This document shows, piece by piece, positions 35,929 to 44,911 of a DNA stretch of 64,000 bases. The position numbers and the translations under genes were made by a program. This DNA is from Pseudomonadota bacterium (GTDB lineage: Bacteria > Pseudomonadota > Alphaproteobacteria > Sphingomonadales > Govanellaceae): NCBI GenBank assembly GCA_003577275.1, contig QEVO01000008.1:62001-126000 (forward strand), read 5' to 3'. The notes under the pieces are model-generated. The model did no database searches and had not been told where the DNA came from. It was given only the letters and a program-made list of their open reading frames with translations. Within the stretch, counting starts at the first letter, position 1. Each line of letters starts with the position of its first letter.

Positions 35929-36243
35929 GTGTCTTATATGATTACGGCAGAATGCGTGAACTGCGGCGCCTGTGAGCGGGAGTGTCCGGTGCAGGCGATT
36001 TCCGCCGCTGCCGATCAATACGTCATAGATGATGTGCTGTGCGTGGAATGCAAAGGATACTTTGCCGAGGCGCGGTGCAAGTGGGCCTGTCCGGTGAATG
36101 CCTGCGTGCCGGAACGGGAATCATACTTGGTAAGGGCGGTATCGTTGGCAAATAAGGGGGCGCGTCCCGTGGTCTATAAAGGCGGGCCAAAAGTTGCGGG
36201 ACGGGTGCTGCAAGCCCACCAACCGGATAAGGTGAACCCATGA
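35929..36243 (+). CDS. Ferredoxin with two [4Fe-4S] motifs
   Basis: The protein (104 aa) has Cys9-x2-Cys12-x2-Cys15-x3-Cys19-Pro and a second set with a long insertion (CVECKGYFAEARCKWACP), as in Nif/YfhL-type low-potential ferredoxins. A basic C-terminal tail follows. GTG 35929 gives the family-like start (VSYMITAECVNCG) and has AGGG about 10 bases upstream. ATG 35938 is also possible. It lies at the flavoprotein stop and is the natural electron carrier between the Rnf complex and that flavoprotein. Confidence 0.87.
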   Translation: MSYMITAECVNCGACERECPVQAISAAADQYVIDDVLCVECKGYFAEARCKWACPVNACVPERESYLVRAVSLANKGARPVVYKGGPKVAGRVLQAHQPDKVNP

Positions 36244-36731
36244 CAAACGTCTCGTGTAATGAAGGTCCACGGCGCTTTGACGCAGACATGATGACGACCC
36301 TTGTCAGCATCAAGGCCATTCGCAATGGCATGGCCATTGTGGAGGCTAGCCCGCAACAAGCATGCGGCGGTTGCGCCGCATCGAGCGGCTGCGGCGGCAA
36401 AGCTTTTTCCTCGGTTATGGCCAAACCGTTGCCGCCGCTTGCCATTCATAATGATTTTGGCGGGTATGTGGGAGATGAGATCGAGATCGGCATCCCGCAA
36501 TCAAGTCTGTTGAAGGGGGCGATGCTCGTCTACCTTTTCCCCCTGGCCGGCATGCTGATAGGGGCCTTATTGGGTGCGGAAATATTCGCCAATAACGGTA
36601 TCGAGTTGATATTCGGCGTCGTGGGTCTTGTGTTTGGAATCTGGTATGCGCGGGTATTTACGCGCTCGGAACGCTTCACCCGTTCGCTGCAACCCGTATT
36701 TATCAGAAAATCACCCCATCATGCTTTGTAG
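36240..36731 (+). CDS. rseC: RseC/MucC family membrane protein
   Basis: The protein (163 aa) has the RseC cysteine motif (Cys42, Cys45, Cys51 in ACGGCAASSGCGG) and two membrane segments at about 90-135. Related proteins sit with Rnf/Rsx genes and take part in redox signalling to SoxR. The ATG overlaps the ferredoxin stop by 4 bases. An inner ATG at 36288 would shorten the product. The motif is probably redox-active, perhaps a cluster ligand. Confidence 0.82.
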   Translation: MTNVSCNEGPRRFDADMMTTLVSIKAIRNGMAIVEASPQQACGGCAASSGCGGKAFSSVMAKPLPPLAIHNDFGGYVGDEIEIGIPQSSLLKGAMLVYLFPLAGMLIGALLGAEIFANNGIELIFGVVGLVFGIWYARVFTRSERFTRSLQPVFIRKSPHHAL

Positions 36732-36736
36732 GGACC

Positions 36737-37807
36737 ATGGTTGGTACGCTTCTTAAAATTGGGCTTTTTTTGGCGGTTGCGTGCCTTGCCGGCTGTCGTG
36801 ACGCGGGCGAAAAGCCTTACCATGAAGAAGCCTATGTTTTCGGCACGTTGGTCAGTTTCGACATCGTGGGCGCGCCGGAGTCTCAAGCCCGTAAGGCGGT
36901 TCGGGACGTATCGGCGGAATTCCAGCACATGCACAAAGACTGGCATGCCTGGAAGGAAGGCGAACTGACCGGGGTCAATCAGGCTCTTGCGCGCGGCGAA
37001 TCGATAGAAGTCAGCGATTTTGTGCTTCCCATGCTTAAACAGGCGAAAGAGCTGTATCGCCGGAGCAATGGATATTTCAATCCCGCTATCGGCGCGATCA
37101 TCGGCGCTTGGGGTTTTCACAGCGATGAATTGCCGAAAGGCGCCATGCCATCGCTTACTCATATCGCAGAACTTGCCGCCCGCGCGCCGTCAATGGATGA
37201 TGTCGCGATTAATGGCAGAAGGATTTCCAGCACCAACGCCGCCGTTCAATTCGATTTTGGCGGCTTTGGAAAAGGCGCGGCACTGGACCGCGCCGAAGAG
37301 ATTCTTGCCAAGCACGGCATACGCGATGCGATTGTCAATGCCGGCGGCGATCTGAACACCCTTGGACATCCGGCGGGCCGACCATGGAAGATCGCCATTC
37401 GCGATCCCGTCAAGTGGGGCGTTATCGCTTATGTGGAGCTTGAAGATGGCGAAGACGTCTACACATCGGGAAATTATGAACGCTATTATGAGCATGAGGG
37501 AGTTAAGTACTCTCACATCATTAATCCAAAAACGGGGATGCCGGTTGAAAACATAATTTCGTCAACCGTCGTTCATAAGGGCGGGATGGTGGCGGATGCC
37601 GCCGCCACCGCATTGACGGTGGCGGGGCCTGACGGCTGGTATGATGTTGCTCGTAAAATGGGCATAGAATATGTGCTTCTCATCGACGATCAGGGTATGG
37701 TCTATATGAATCCGGAAATGCAAGAACGGGTGCGTTTTGTCGAGAAGGTGCCCGTGCGCTCGGTTATCAGCAAACCTCTCATCACCATGTCATCAGAGGG
37801 TCGGTAG
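36737..37807 (+). CDS. apbE: ApbE-type FAD:protein FMN transferase (RnfF), lipoprotein
   Basis: The protein (356 aa) starts with a lipoprotein signal with Cys20 in LAGC, so it is anchored in the periplasm. Flavin-binding and catalytic motifs of ApbE are seen: [34 protein letters not shown] and [12 protein letters not shown]. It attaches FMN covalently to Thr of RnfD and RnfG, whose target motifs are present downstream. It lies 5 bases after rseC and 1 base before rnfA. Confidence 0.93.
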   Translation: MVGTLLKIGLFLAVACLAGCRDAGEKPYHEEAYVFGTLVSFDIVGAPESQARKAVRDVSAEFQHMHKDWHAWKEGELTGVNQALARGESIEVSDFVLPMLKQAKELYRRSNGYFNPAIGAIIGAWGFHSDELPKGAMPSLTHIAELAARAPSMDDVAINGRRISSTNAAVQFDFGGFGKGAALDRAEEILAKHGIRDAIVNAGGDLNTLGHPAGRPWKIAIRDPVKWGVIAYVELEDGEDVYTSGNYERYYEHEGVKYSHIINPKTGMPVENIISSTVVHKGGMVADAAATALTVAGPDGWYDVARKMGIEYVLLIDDQGMVYMNPEMQERVRFVEKVPVRSVISKPLITMSSEGR

Positions 37808-37808
37808 A

Positions 37809-38447
37809 ATGCAAGAATATGCCCTGCTTATTATCGGCACTGCCCTTGTCAATAATGTTCTCCTGGTGAAGTTTCTGGGACTTTGCCCGTTCATGGGCGT
37901 GTCCAACAAGATCGATACGGCGATCGGCATGGGCTTTGCAACCACCTTTGTTCTTACTTTATCCGCTGTTTTAAGTTGGGTGCTGCAGGAATATGTTCTG
38001 GTGCCGCTGCATGCCGAATTCATGGGGATTCTAACCTTTATTCTGGTTATCGCCGCGGTCGTACAGTTTACGGAATTGTTCGTTAAGAAAACCTCGCCGG
38101 TTCTCTATCAGGTGTTGGGTATTTTCCTGCCGTTGATCACCACCAATTGCGCCGTTCTCGGCGTGGCGCTTCTTAATATTCAGGAAGGGCACACCTTCGT
38201 GGAAAGCTTTCTTTACGGCATTGGCTCTTCCGCCGGTTTTACGCTGGTGATGGTCATCTTCGCCGGTTTGAGGGAGCGGCTGGCCTCGGCTGACGTGCCG
38301 AGAGGCATGGCGGGCGCGCCCATAGGATTTATTACAGCCGGTCTGCTGGCGCTGGCGTTTATCGGTTTTACGGGGCTTACAACCGTCAAAACGGAACCGC
38401 AAGCTGCGCCTCAAGCGGAAGCTGTCAACGAACACATGCAAGGATAG
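37809..38447 (+). CDS. rnfA: RnfA, membrane subunit of Rnf complex
   Basis: The protein (212 aa) begins [20 protein letters not shown] and has six membrane segments with the family motif [12 protein letters not shown] and a Cys in the membrane half, which can help hold an intramembrane cluster. It is about 19 residues longer than E. coli RsxA because of a polar tail ([18 protein letters not shown]). The start follows the apbE stop by one base. Confidence 0.95.
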   Translation: MQEYALLIIGTALVNNVLLVKFLGLCPFMGVSNKIDTAIGMGFATTFVLTLSAVLSWVLQEYVLVPLHAEFMGILTFILVIAAVVQFTELFVKKTSPVLYQVLGIFLPLITTNCAVLGVALLNIQEGHTFVESFLYGIGSSAGFTLVMVIFAGLRERLASADVPRGMAGAPIGFITAGLLALAFIGFTGLTTVKTEPQAAPQAEAVNEHMQG

Positions 38448-38453
38448 CCAGTA

Positions 38454-38999
38454 ATGCTCGACATGGTGATTAGCATTGGCGGTATCGGGCTGGGCCTAGG
38501 CGCTTTGCTGACGATTTCCGCCAGATACTTAAAGGTTGAAAACGATCCACTGCTGGAAGAGATCATTCAGATGATGCCGGGAACGCAGTGCGGTCAGTGC
38601 GGCTATCCTGGATGCACGCCGGCGGCGGAAGGCTTGGTGAAGGGCGAGGCTCCGGTCACATTATGCCCGCCGGGCGGCAAGGCTTTGGCCGCCAAGCTGG
38701 CGGAGAAGCTGGGCGTCGAAGTTGATCTTTCCAAGATGGAGATCAAGGAAAAGACCATAGCCTTTGTCGACGAAAGCCTGTGCATCGGCTGCACCAGGTG
38801 TTATCAGGTCTGTCCGACCGATGCATTGCTAGGCGCGCCGCAGCAACTTCATACGGTGATATCTGACATTTGCACGTCATGCGAAGATTGCATCAGTATG
38901 TGCCCAACCGGCGCTTTAAGAATGGTTCCCATAGAGCGGACATTGCAGAATTGGAACTGGCCTAAGCCGGACACATCCCAACATAGGGTCGCATCGTAA
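38454..38999 (+). CDS. rnfB: RnfB, iron-sulfur subunit of Rnf complex
   Basis: The protein (181 aa) has an N-terminal membrane anchor and three cluster motifs: Cys46, 49, 54, 71 (CGQCGYPGC ... C), Cys110, 113, 116, 120 and Cys140, 143, 146, 150. It receives electrons at the cytoplasmic face from ferredoxin. Length and cysteine layout match other proteobacterial RnfB. It lies 6 bases after rnfA and its stop touches the rnfC start. Confidence 0.95.
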   Translation: MLDMVISIGGIGLGLGALLTISARYLKVENDPLLEEIIQMMPGTQCGQCGYPGCTPAAEGLVKGEAPVTLCPPGGKALAAKLAEKLGVEVDLSKMEIKEKTIAFVDESLCIGCTRCYQVCPTDALLGAPQQLHTVISDICTSCEDCISMCPTGALRMVPIERTLQNWNWPKPDTSQHRVAS

Positions 39000-40468
39000 T
39001 GGAGTTGTTCAGGATTCATGGTGGGGCCCGCCTGGAAGGTCGGAAGAGCCTTACCGCGCACAAACCTACTCAAATTGCCCCGATTCCATCGGTGCTGCAT
39101 ATCCCTGTTCAGCAGCATGTGGGCGAGCCAGCGGAACCCATTGTTCACGTGGGTGATCATGTTCGTAAGGGGCAGTTGATTGCGGCGAGCAAGAAAAAAA
39201 TTTCGGCGCCAATCCATGCCTCCACCTCCGGAAAGATCGCCCGAATTGGCGATCATCAGGCCCCGCATCCTTCGGGCCTGCCGGTATTGACCATCACCCT
39301 GGAGCCGGATGGGAAAGATGAATGGACAGATCTGCCCCCGCCCATCGATCTGGAAAAGGCGACATCGGATGAAATTGCCGCCCGCGTGTCCGATGCCGGC
39401 GTGGTTGGCATGGGTGGTGCCGCTTTTCCCGCCGCCGTCAAGTTGAACTTGGGCCAGCGCTCCAAATTGGAAACCTTGATCATCAATGGCGCGGAATGCG
39501 AGCCCTATCTTACCTGTGACGATCGATTGATGCAGGAGCGTCCGGAAAAAATCGTGCTCGGCATCAGGGCCATGATGCAGGCATTGAGGGTGCAGAAGTC
39601 ACTGGTTGCCATCGAGGGCAACAAGCCTCAGGCCGTTGCCGCCATGAGCAGGGAGTGCGCCAAGGCAATCGGCATTGAGGTGGTGGAGGTGCCGGCGCGA
39701 TATCCCATGGGCTCGGCAAAGCATCTCGTGCAGGCGCTGACCGGCAAGGAAACGCCGGCAAAAAGCCGCATCGCCGACCTGGGGGTTTTGGTTCACAACG
39801 TCGGCACGGCCTACGCCGTGTATGAAGCGCTGTATCTGGGCCGTCCCCTTATCTCCCGTATCGTGACGGTCAGCGGGCACGCCATTAAGAATCCCGGCAA
39901 CTACGAGGTATTGATTGGCACCTCCATTGCCTATTTGGTTGATCTTTGCGGAGGTATGACATCAAAGCCTGACCAGTTGTTCATGGGTGGGCCGATGATG
40001 GGGATACCGCTGCCTGACTTGGATGTCCCTGTGGTTAAGGGGACATTAGGCGTGCTGGCGCTGAAGGCGGAAAAAATGCACGCGCAGCCGGTAATGCCAT
40101 GCATCAGTTGCGGTAGCTGCGTAATCGTTTGCCCGGCGGGGCTTACTCCCCTTGAGATGGCTTCCCGCATTAAACACGATGACGTGGAGGGAGCCGCCAA
40201 GATCGGGCTTAATGACTGCATCAGTTGCGGGTCATGTAACTATGTTTGTCCGTCGCATATTCCCTTGGTGCAGTATTTTAATTATGGCAAGGGCTTTCTG
40301 GCCGAGCGGGCCAAGGAAAAAAGCAATCAGGAGCGCATGAAGGCGCTGGCCGAGCGGCGCAGCAAACGAGATGAGGATCGCCGCAAGGAACTTGAGAAGA
40401 AACATGAGGAAGCCAAGCGCCGTCACGCCGAGAGCATTCCTCAGTCCGGTTTAGAGAGCGCGACATGA
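38999..40468 (+). CDS. rnfC: RnfC, NADH-linked Fe-S flavoprotein subunit
   Basis: The protein (489 aa) has the RnfC N-terminal motif (HGGARLEGRK), an NADH/FMN-binding Rossmann region (VGMGGAAFPAAVKL near 138-151, NGAECEPYLTCDDRL) and two [4Fe-4S] motifs, CISCGSCVIVCP and CISCGSCNYVCP. It ends with a charged coiled-coil tail rich in Lys, Arg and Glu, as usual. It links NAD(H) to the other Rnf subunits. Confidence 0.96.
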   Translation: MELFRIHGGARLEGRKSLTAHKPTQIAPIPSVLHIPVQQHVGEPAEPIVHVGDHVRKGQLIAASKKKISAPIHASTSGKIARIGDHQAPHPSGLPVLTITLEPDGKDEWTDLPPPIDLEKATSDEIAARVSDAGVVGMGGAAFPAAVKLNLGQRSKLETLIINGAECEPYLTCDDRLMQERPEKIVLGIRAMMQALRVQKSLVAIEGNKPQAVAAMSRECAKAIGIEVVEVPARYPMGSAKHLVQALTGKETPAKSRIADLGVLVHNVGTAYAVYEALYLGRPLISRIVTVSGHAIKNPGNYEVLIGTSIAYLVDLCGGMTSKPDQLFMGGPMMGIPLPDLDVPVVKGTLGVLALKAEKMHAQPVMPCISCGSCVIVCPAGLTPLEMASRIKHDDVEGAAKIGLNDCISCGSCNYVCPSHIPLVQYFNYGKGFLAERAKEKSNQERMKALAERRSKRDEDRRKELEKKHEEAKRRHAESIPQSGLESAT

Positions 40469-41541
40469 CCACTTACGCTCCGGTCCCCGGCGGGCCATAC
40501 ATGCGCAAGAATAAAAGCGTGCAAAGGTCCATGGTCCTTGTCATGCTAGCGTTGTTGCCGGCAACGGCTTACGGGTTTTACCTCTATGGCTGGCCGTCCA
40601 TCATTTTATTTTCAGTGACGCTGGCTTCCGCTTTTGCGTTTGAGGTCGTATGCCTGAAAATCAGGAATCAACCAATCCAAATTTTCGCCTTTGATGGATC
40701 GGCGATTGTTACGGCATGGCTGATTGCCGTCAGTTTGCCGCCATGGGCGCCGTGGTGGATCGGTGTTTTGGGATCAGCTATCGCCATTGTCATTGGGAAA
40801 CATCCTTATGGCGGACTAGGGCAGAATGTTTTTAACCCGGCCATGGTGGCGCGGGTGGCGCTGCTGATTTCCTTCCCGTTGGAAATGACCATTTTTATAA
40901 AACCGATACCGATAATCAGCGAGATGGCGCCTTCCTTAGGAGATTCGTTGGGTATAATTTTCGGCGGCGCATCCTATGATGCCTTCACCAGTGCTTCGCT
41001 CCTCGGCACCATTAGAACCGAGTTGGGCCAGGGCATGGTAATTAGCGATATTCTGCGGGACAGTTATCAACCGCTGGCCTGGATGATTGGAAATGCCACG
41101 GGCAGCCTTGGAGAAGGCGCGGCACTACTCCTGACTGCCGGCGGCATATTTCTTATCTATCACCGGGTCATTACTTGGCATATCCCTGTAAGCACCATTG
41201 CCAGCATTGCGATAATCGCTGCTTTATTCCATTTGATTGACGCCTCCCGGTATCCGGATGCCATGGTTCACGTTTTCACGGGCGCAACCTTTCTAACCGC
41301 TTTCTTCATTGCAACCGATCCTGTTACCTCGCCGATGTCGCCGCGAGGCCAGCTTTTCTTTGGCGCAGCCCTGGGCCTCCTGATTTATATTCTTCGCACA
41401 TGGTCCGTTTATCCTGAGGGAGCCTCGTTTGCGATTCTTATCATGAATGCGCTCACGCCAATGATCGACCGCTATCTCCGACCGCGGATTTTTGGCCGCA
41501 CCTATAAGGGAGAACCCTTAAAGTCGGAGAAGCGGCCATGA
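40465..41541 (+). CDS. rnfD: RnfD, flavinylated membrane subunit
   Basis: The protein (358 aa) has about ten membrane segments and the flavinylation motif TGATFLT (272-278), where Thr278 would carry FMN. PYGGLGQNVFNPAMVARV is the family signature. ATG 40465 overlaps the rnfC stop by 4 bases. It passes electrons through the membrane and takes part in Na+ or H+ movement. Confidence 0.95.
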   Translation: MTTYAPVPGGPYMRKNKSVQRSMVLVMLALLPATAYGFYLYGWPSIILFSVTLASAFAFEVVCLKIRNQPIQIFAFDGSAIVTAWLIAVSLPPWAPWWIGVLGSAIAIVIGKHPYGGLGQNVFNPAMVARVALLISFPLEMTIFIKPIPIISEMAPSLGDSLGIIFGGASYDAFTSASLLGTIRTELGQGMVISDILRDSYQPLAWMIGNATGSLGEGAALLLTAGGIFLIYHRVITWHIPVSTIASIAIIAALFHLIDASRYPDAMVHVFTGATFLTAFFIATDPVTSPMSPRGQLFFGAALGLLIYILRTWSVYPEGASFAILIMNALTPMIDRYLRPRIFGRTYKGEPLKSEKRP

Positions 41542-42194
41542 GGCGGGGAGCGTCTATACTGCAAACCATGAAAGAAAAGCCCGTATACCCCGCGATCTTG
41601 CTGGGGCTGCTTTCTTTGCTGGCTGCCGGGCTGCTTGGCGGGGGGAATTTAAGTACGCGCGAGGAGATCAAACGCCGCCTTGAAGAAGATTTGAGGATCT
41701 CCATTGCGCAGGTCGTGCCCGAGGATTTGCATGACAACAACCTTATTCAGAGCAGCTTTGTCATGAATGGACCTGGCGGCCTCCCGACCGTTATTTATCA
41801 GGGCATGCGGAATGGAAAGATTACGGCTGTAGCTTATTCCGTGATCAGCTATGGCTACTCCGGCAAGATCGATACGATCATGGCCGTGGATCCTGAGGGA
41901 AAGATACTAGGCGTGCGCGTGCTCAGCCATACGGAAACTCCGGGGCTGGGCGATAAGATTGAAGCAAGCAAAAGCGACTGGGTGCTTGGTTTCAGCGGGC
42001 TGTCCCTCGATGCGCCGCCGGCGGAACAATGGGCTGTTAAGAAGGATGGCGGCCATTTCGATCAGTTTAGCGGAGCCACCATAACGCCGCGGGCCGTAGT
42101 TAAAGCGGTAAAGTCGGGTCTCGATTTTTTCCAGAAGAACAAGGATAAACTTTTGACGCCCGTCACGGAACAGATAGCAGGGTCATCGTCATGA
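41538..42194 (+). CDS. rnfG: RnfG, periplasmic FMN subunit
   Basis: The protein (218 aa) has one N-terminal membrane segment, the motif RVLSHTETPGLGDKI and the flavin attachment site SGATIT (178-183; Thr183). It overlaps rnfD by ATGA. ApbE encoded upstream would load the FMN. Size and motif order are typical. Confidence 0.95.
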   Translation: MRRGASILQTMKEKPVYPAILLGLLSLLAAGLLGGGNLSTREEIKRRLEEDLRISIAQVVPEDLHDNNLIQSSFVMNGPGGLPTVIYQGMRNGKITAVAYSVISYGYSGKIDTIMAVDPEGKILGVRVLSHTETPGLGDKIEASKSDWVLGFSGLSLDAPPAEQWAVKKDGGHFDQFSGATITPRAVVKAVKSGLDFFQKNKDKLLTPVTEQIAGSSS

Positions 42195-42895
42195 GCATCA
42201 CCTTCAAGGAACAAGCGCGACAGGGAATTTGGGACAACAATATCGTTTTCAGCCAAAGGTTGGCCCTCTGTCCGCTGTTGGCTGTCACCGGCACGGCGAC
42301 CAATGGCCTTGGCATGGGACTGGCGACAACGGGCGTGCTGATGGCCTCCGGCATGGCGGTGTCGCTGTTAAGAAAGTCCGTACCGCAAGACGTTCGCATC
42401 CCGTCATTTATCCTTATCATCGCTACCATCGTGACCCTGGTGGATATGGCGCTTAATGCCTGGATGCATGAGCTTTATAAGGTTCTGGGATTATTCATCC
42501 CTCTCATTGTCACGAACTGTTCGCTTTTGGGGCGAGCTGAGGCCTTTGCTTCTAAAAACTCGGTTCGGCACTCCGCCATTGACGGCCTGATGATTGGGCT
42601 GGGCTTTACCCTGGTTCTCGTGGTGCTGGGGGCTGTGCGTGAAATTATCGGCAGCGGCACCTTGTTTGCGAACGCCTCCTTGCTGCTGGGTGATTTATTC
42701 TCCTTTCTGACCATTACCATCATACCGGATTACAAAGGGTTTCTTCTGTTCATTCTGCCGCCCGGGGGGTTTATCGCGCTTGGTTTCTTGATCGCCGGCA
42801 AGCATTATCTGGAGGAATATATGAAAAACCGCACTGCGGCATCAAAGAATGCCCCGGTCGTATTTGACCGCATAGCTCCCAGTGGCGCCGATTAA
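42191..42895 (+). CDS. rnfE: RnfE, membrane subunit of Rnf complex
   Basis: The protein (234 aa) has six membrane segments and is paralogous to RnfA, with LFIPLIVTNCSLLGRAEAFA and a membrane Cys in the same place. The ATG overlaps the rnfG stop by 4 bases. The C-terminal tail is short and polar. Confidence 0.95.
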   Translation: MSITFKEQARQGIWDNNIVFSQRLALCPLLAVTGTATNGLGMGLATTGVLMASGMAVSLLRKSVPQDVRIPSFILIIATIVTLVDMALNAWMHELYKVLGLFIPLIVTNCSLLGRAEAFASKNSVRHSAIDGLMIGLGFTLVLVVLGAVREIIGSGTLFANASLLLGDLFSFLTITIIPDYKGFLLFILPPGGFIALGFLIAGKHYLEEYMKNRTAASKNAPVVFDRIAPSGAD

Positions 42896-42908
42896 CTGGA
42901 TGTGAAAC

Positions 42909-43250
42909 GTGATTGAAAAGAATATGCGCATGATTGCCGTGGGCGTTGCTTATGCGACAAGCAAGAATCAGGTTTGGCGGGAATTTTCCGTGGAGGAGGG
43001 GGCTACGATCAAAGACGTCATTATAAAATCGGGGGTCCTGGATGAATTTCCGGAAATTAATCTGGAGAAGCAGAAAGTAGGGGTTTTTGGCGAAATCAAG
43101 CCGCTGGATAGCCCGGCGCATGATGGGGATCGGGTGGAAATCTACCGTCCAATTCTGATCGATCCGCAAAGGCTGGGACGCAAGCGATACAGACTGCGGG
43201 ATATTCGACCCGTCATCGCAAAGAAGCGCGAGTTGCCCACAAGATCATGA
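42909..43250 (+). CDS. rnfH: RnfH family protein
   Basis: The protein (113 aa) has the RnfH (ubiquitin-like fold) pattern: IAVGVAYATSKNQVW, VGVFGEIKPLDSP and HDGDRVEIYRPILIDPQ. Its role in Rnf operons is unknown. It begins with GTG 42909, 13 bases after rnfE, and ends the operon. Most of its length is standard for the family. Confidence 0.9.
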   Translation: MIEKNMRMIAVGVAYATSKNQVWREFSVEEGATIKDVIIKSGVLDEFPEINLEKQKVGVFGEIKPLDSPAHDGDRVEIYRPILIDPQRLGRKRYRLRDIRPVIAKKRELPTRS

Positions 43251-43267
43251 TCGGGCGATAGTTTGGC

Positions 43268-43295
43268 TTGACATTTTTTGCATACAATATACAAA
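43268..43295 (+). promoter_or_regulatory. TTGACA promoter with GntR-type operator before permease
   Basis: TTGACA (43268-43273) is followed, 16 bases on, by TACAAA as a possible -10. The shared motif GCATACAATATACAA (43280-43294) fills the spacer and -10. The permease ATG is 195 bases downstream, and the leader includes two perfect stems, CCAGCA/TGCTGG (43412-43429) and GGCGGC/GCCGCC (43428-43453), the second overlapping the first. Confidence 0.6.
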
Positions 43296-43489
43296 ATCCC
43301 GATAGAAGGTTACGGGGCGGACGCTTGGTTGTCCAAAAAGAATTAGGGTAGGCATTCGGGAGAACCGTATCCTTAAAGTTTGCTTCGCATAAGACTTGCT
43401 TTGCATGTGATCCAGCAGATGTGTGCTGGCGGCGCGTCAAAACTTGTGCCGCCCCTATAAGGCTTGGGAGCCATAAAGGTATATCGCAT

Positions 43490-44911
43490 ATGGAAACGGT
43501 TTCGCTGACGCCGTCGCATTGGTTTTATCTGGCCACTGTGCTTTTCATTTTCATAGCCATTGCCTTCAGACGCGGCGTCATTATCCCATCAATCGTGGGC
43601 GTGATTGGTTTGGGGCTGTTATCTGGTAATGGCGACGAGACCGCTTTTTCAATGATACTGAGATCTACGCAAATTCTATTCGCGGCCCTGCTGAATTCAG
43701 GGGTGGCGCTTTTTGATATCATGCTGCTGATCGCCATAATGGTAGCCATGCTGAGTTCCCTTAAGGCGCAAGGGGCGGATCAAATGATGGTCGCGCCCAT
43801 GAAAAAGATAATGGTTGGTCCGCGATCGGCTTTTTTTAGCCTCTCGTTGACGATCTATGTTGCGGCCGTCTTCTTCTGGCCGACGCCGGCAATTGCATTG
43901 GTGGGAACTGTTTTGATCCCCGTTGCGATAAGAGTGGGTCTTCCCGCCATGGGCGCTGCCGTAGCCGTCAATCTGGCGGGTCATGGCATGGCATTGTCGG
44001 CTGACCCGGTTATCCAGGGGGCGACCCGACTGACGTCAAACGCTGCCAATATCAATCCTGACGATCTGCTGCCGTATACGATATTATTCTCCTTCACCAC
44101 GGGAGGCGTGGCTATCGCAATTTCTTGCTATAAGATATGGCGAGATATGCGGCTGGGCAGAATGAAGGCTGAGCCGACATCCGATAACGATGACCATCCC
44201 CATGCGAAAGGCCCCTACGCTAAGCACTTTGGCGTGGGGGTTCCGATCATTCTGTTGTGCATTGTCGGACTGATGATCTATCGGGGCATATTCGACCCTG
44301 AGAACGCCATACGCGGTGGCGACGCCACCGCGCTTCTCGGCGGCGTTGCGACCATTTTGCTGGTAATGTCAACTTTGGCGCATGAAGGGATAAGCGGCTT
44401 TGACGTGATAACAGAACATATAAAAACCGGCTTCTTCTTTTGCATCAAAATCTTTGCCCCGATTATTCCCATTGCCGCATTCTTCTTCCTAGGCAATCCA
44501 GATCATGCCGTCACCGTCATGGGGGAAGGGACGTCTGGATATTTGTTTGATATTGGCCGTAGCATCAATGCCCATATGGGGGCGAACAGTGCGGCGCAAG
44601 CGGTCGGCATTGCCATTACGGGCGTGCTGGTGGGGCTTGATGGATCGGGTTTCTCAGGGTTGCCGCTGCTGGGGTCTTTGACCGGCGCCCTGGCGGGGGG
44701 TGATGTCAACAACACCGTTGTTTTATCGGCTCTGGCGCAGGTGATCACGATTTTTACCGGCGGCGGCACGTTGGTTGCCTGGGCCTTTGGGGTGTGCGCG
44801 GATGCGGGAATTTCCGGCGTCAGTCCGGCAAGTTTGGTCCGGCGGAATTTTTTCCCGGTGATGGCGGGATTTACGACGACAACGTTTCTCGCCATCATCC
44901 TGATGAGCTGA
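43490..44911 (+). CDS. Multi-spanning permease, probably for an organic anion
   Basis: The protein (473 aa) has about 11-12 membrane segments and a cytoplasmic loop near 225-245 (EPTSDNDDHPHAKG). It has repeat-like segments ending in small-residue turns such as GTSGYLFDIG and GSGFSGLPLLGSL. It resembles ion transporter superfamily permeases (DcuC/CitM-like or GntP-like) without a clear family call. ATG 43490 (METVSLTPSHW) gives a normal start, while the frame open from 43421 lies in the structured leader. A GntR-type operator upstream places it in the same regulon as the Rnf operon. Confidence 0.65.
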   Translation: METVSLTPSHWFYLATVLFIFIAIAFRRGVIIPSIVGVIGLGLLSGNGDETAFSMILRSTQILFAALLNSGVALFDIMLLIAIMVAMLSSLKAQGADQMMVAPMKKIMVGPRSAFFSLSLTIYVAAVFFWPTPAIALVGTVLIPVAIRVGLPAMGAAVAVNLAGHGMALSADPVIQGATRLTSNAANINPDDLLPYTILFSFTTGGVAIAISCYKIWRDMRLGRMKAEPTSDNDDHPHAKGPYAKHFGVGVPIILLCIVGLMIYRGIFDPENAIRGGDATALLGGVATILLVMSTLAHEGISGFDVITEHIKTGFFFCIKIFAPIIPIAAFFFLGNPDHAVTVMGEGTSGYLFDIGRSINAHMGANSAAQAVGIAITGVLVGLDGSGFSGLPLLGSLTGALAGGDVNNTVVLSALAQVITIFTGGGTLVAWAFGVCADAGISGVSPASLVRRNFFPVMAGFTTTTFLAIILMS

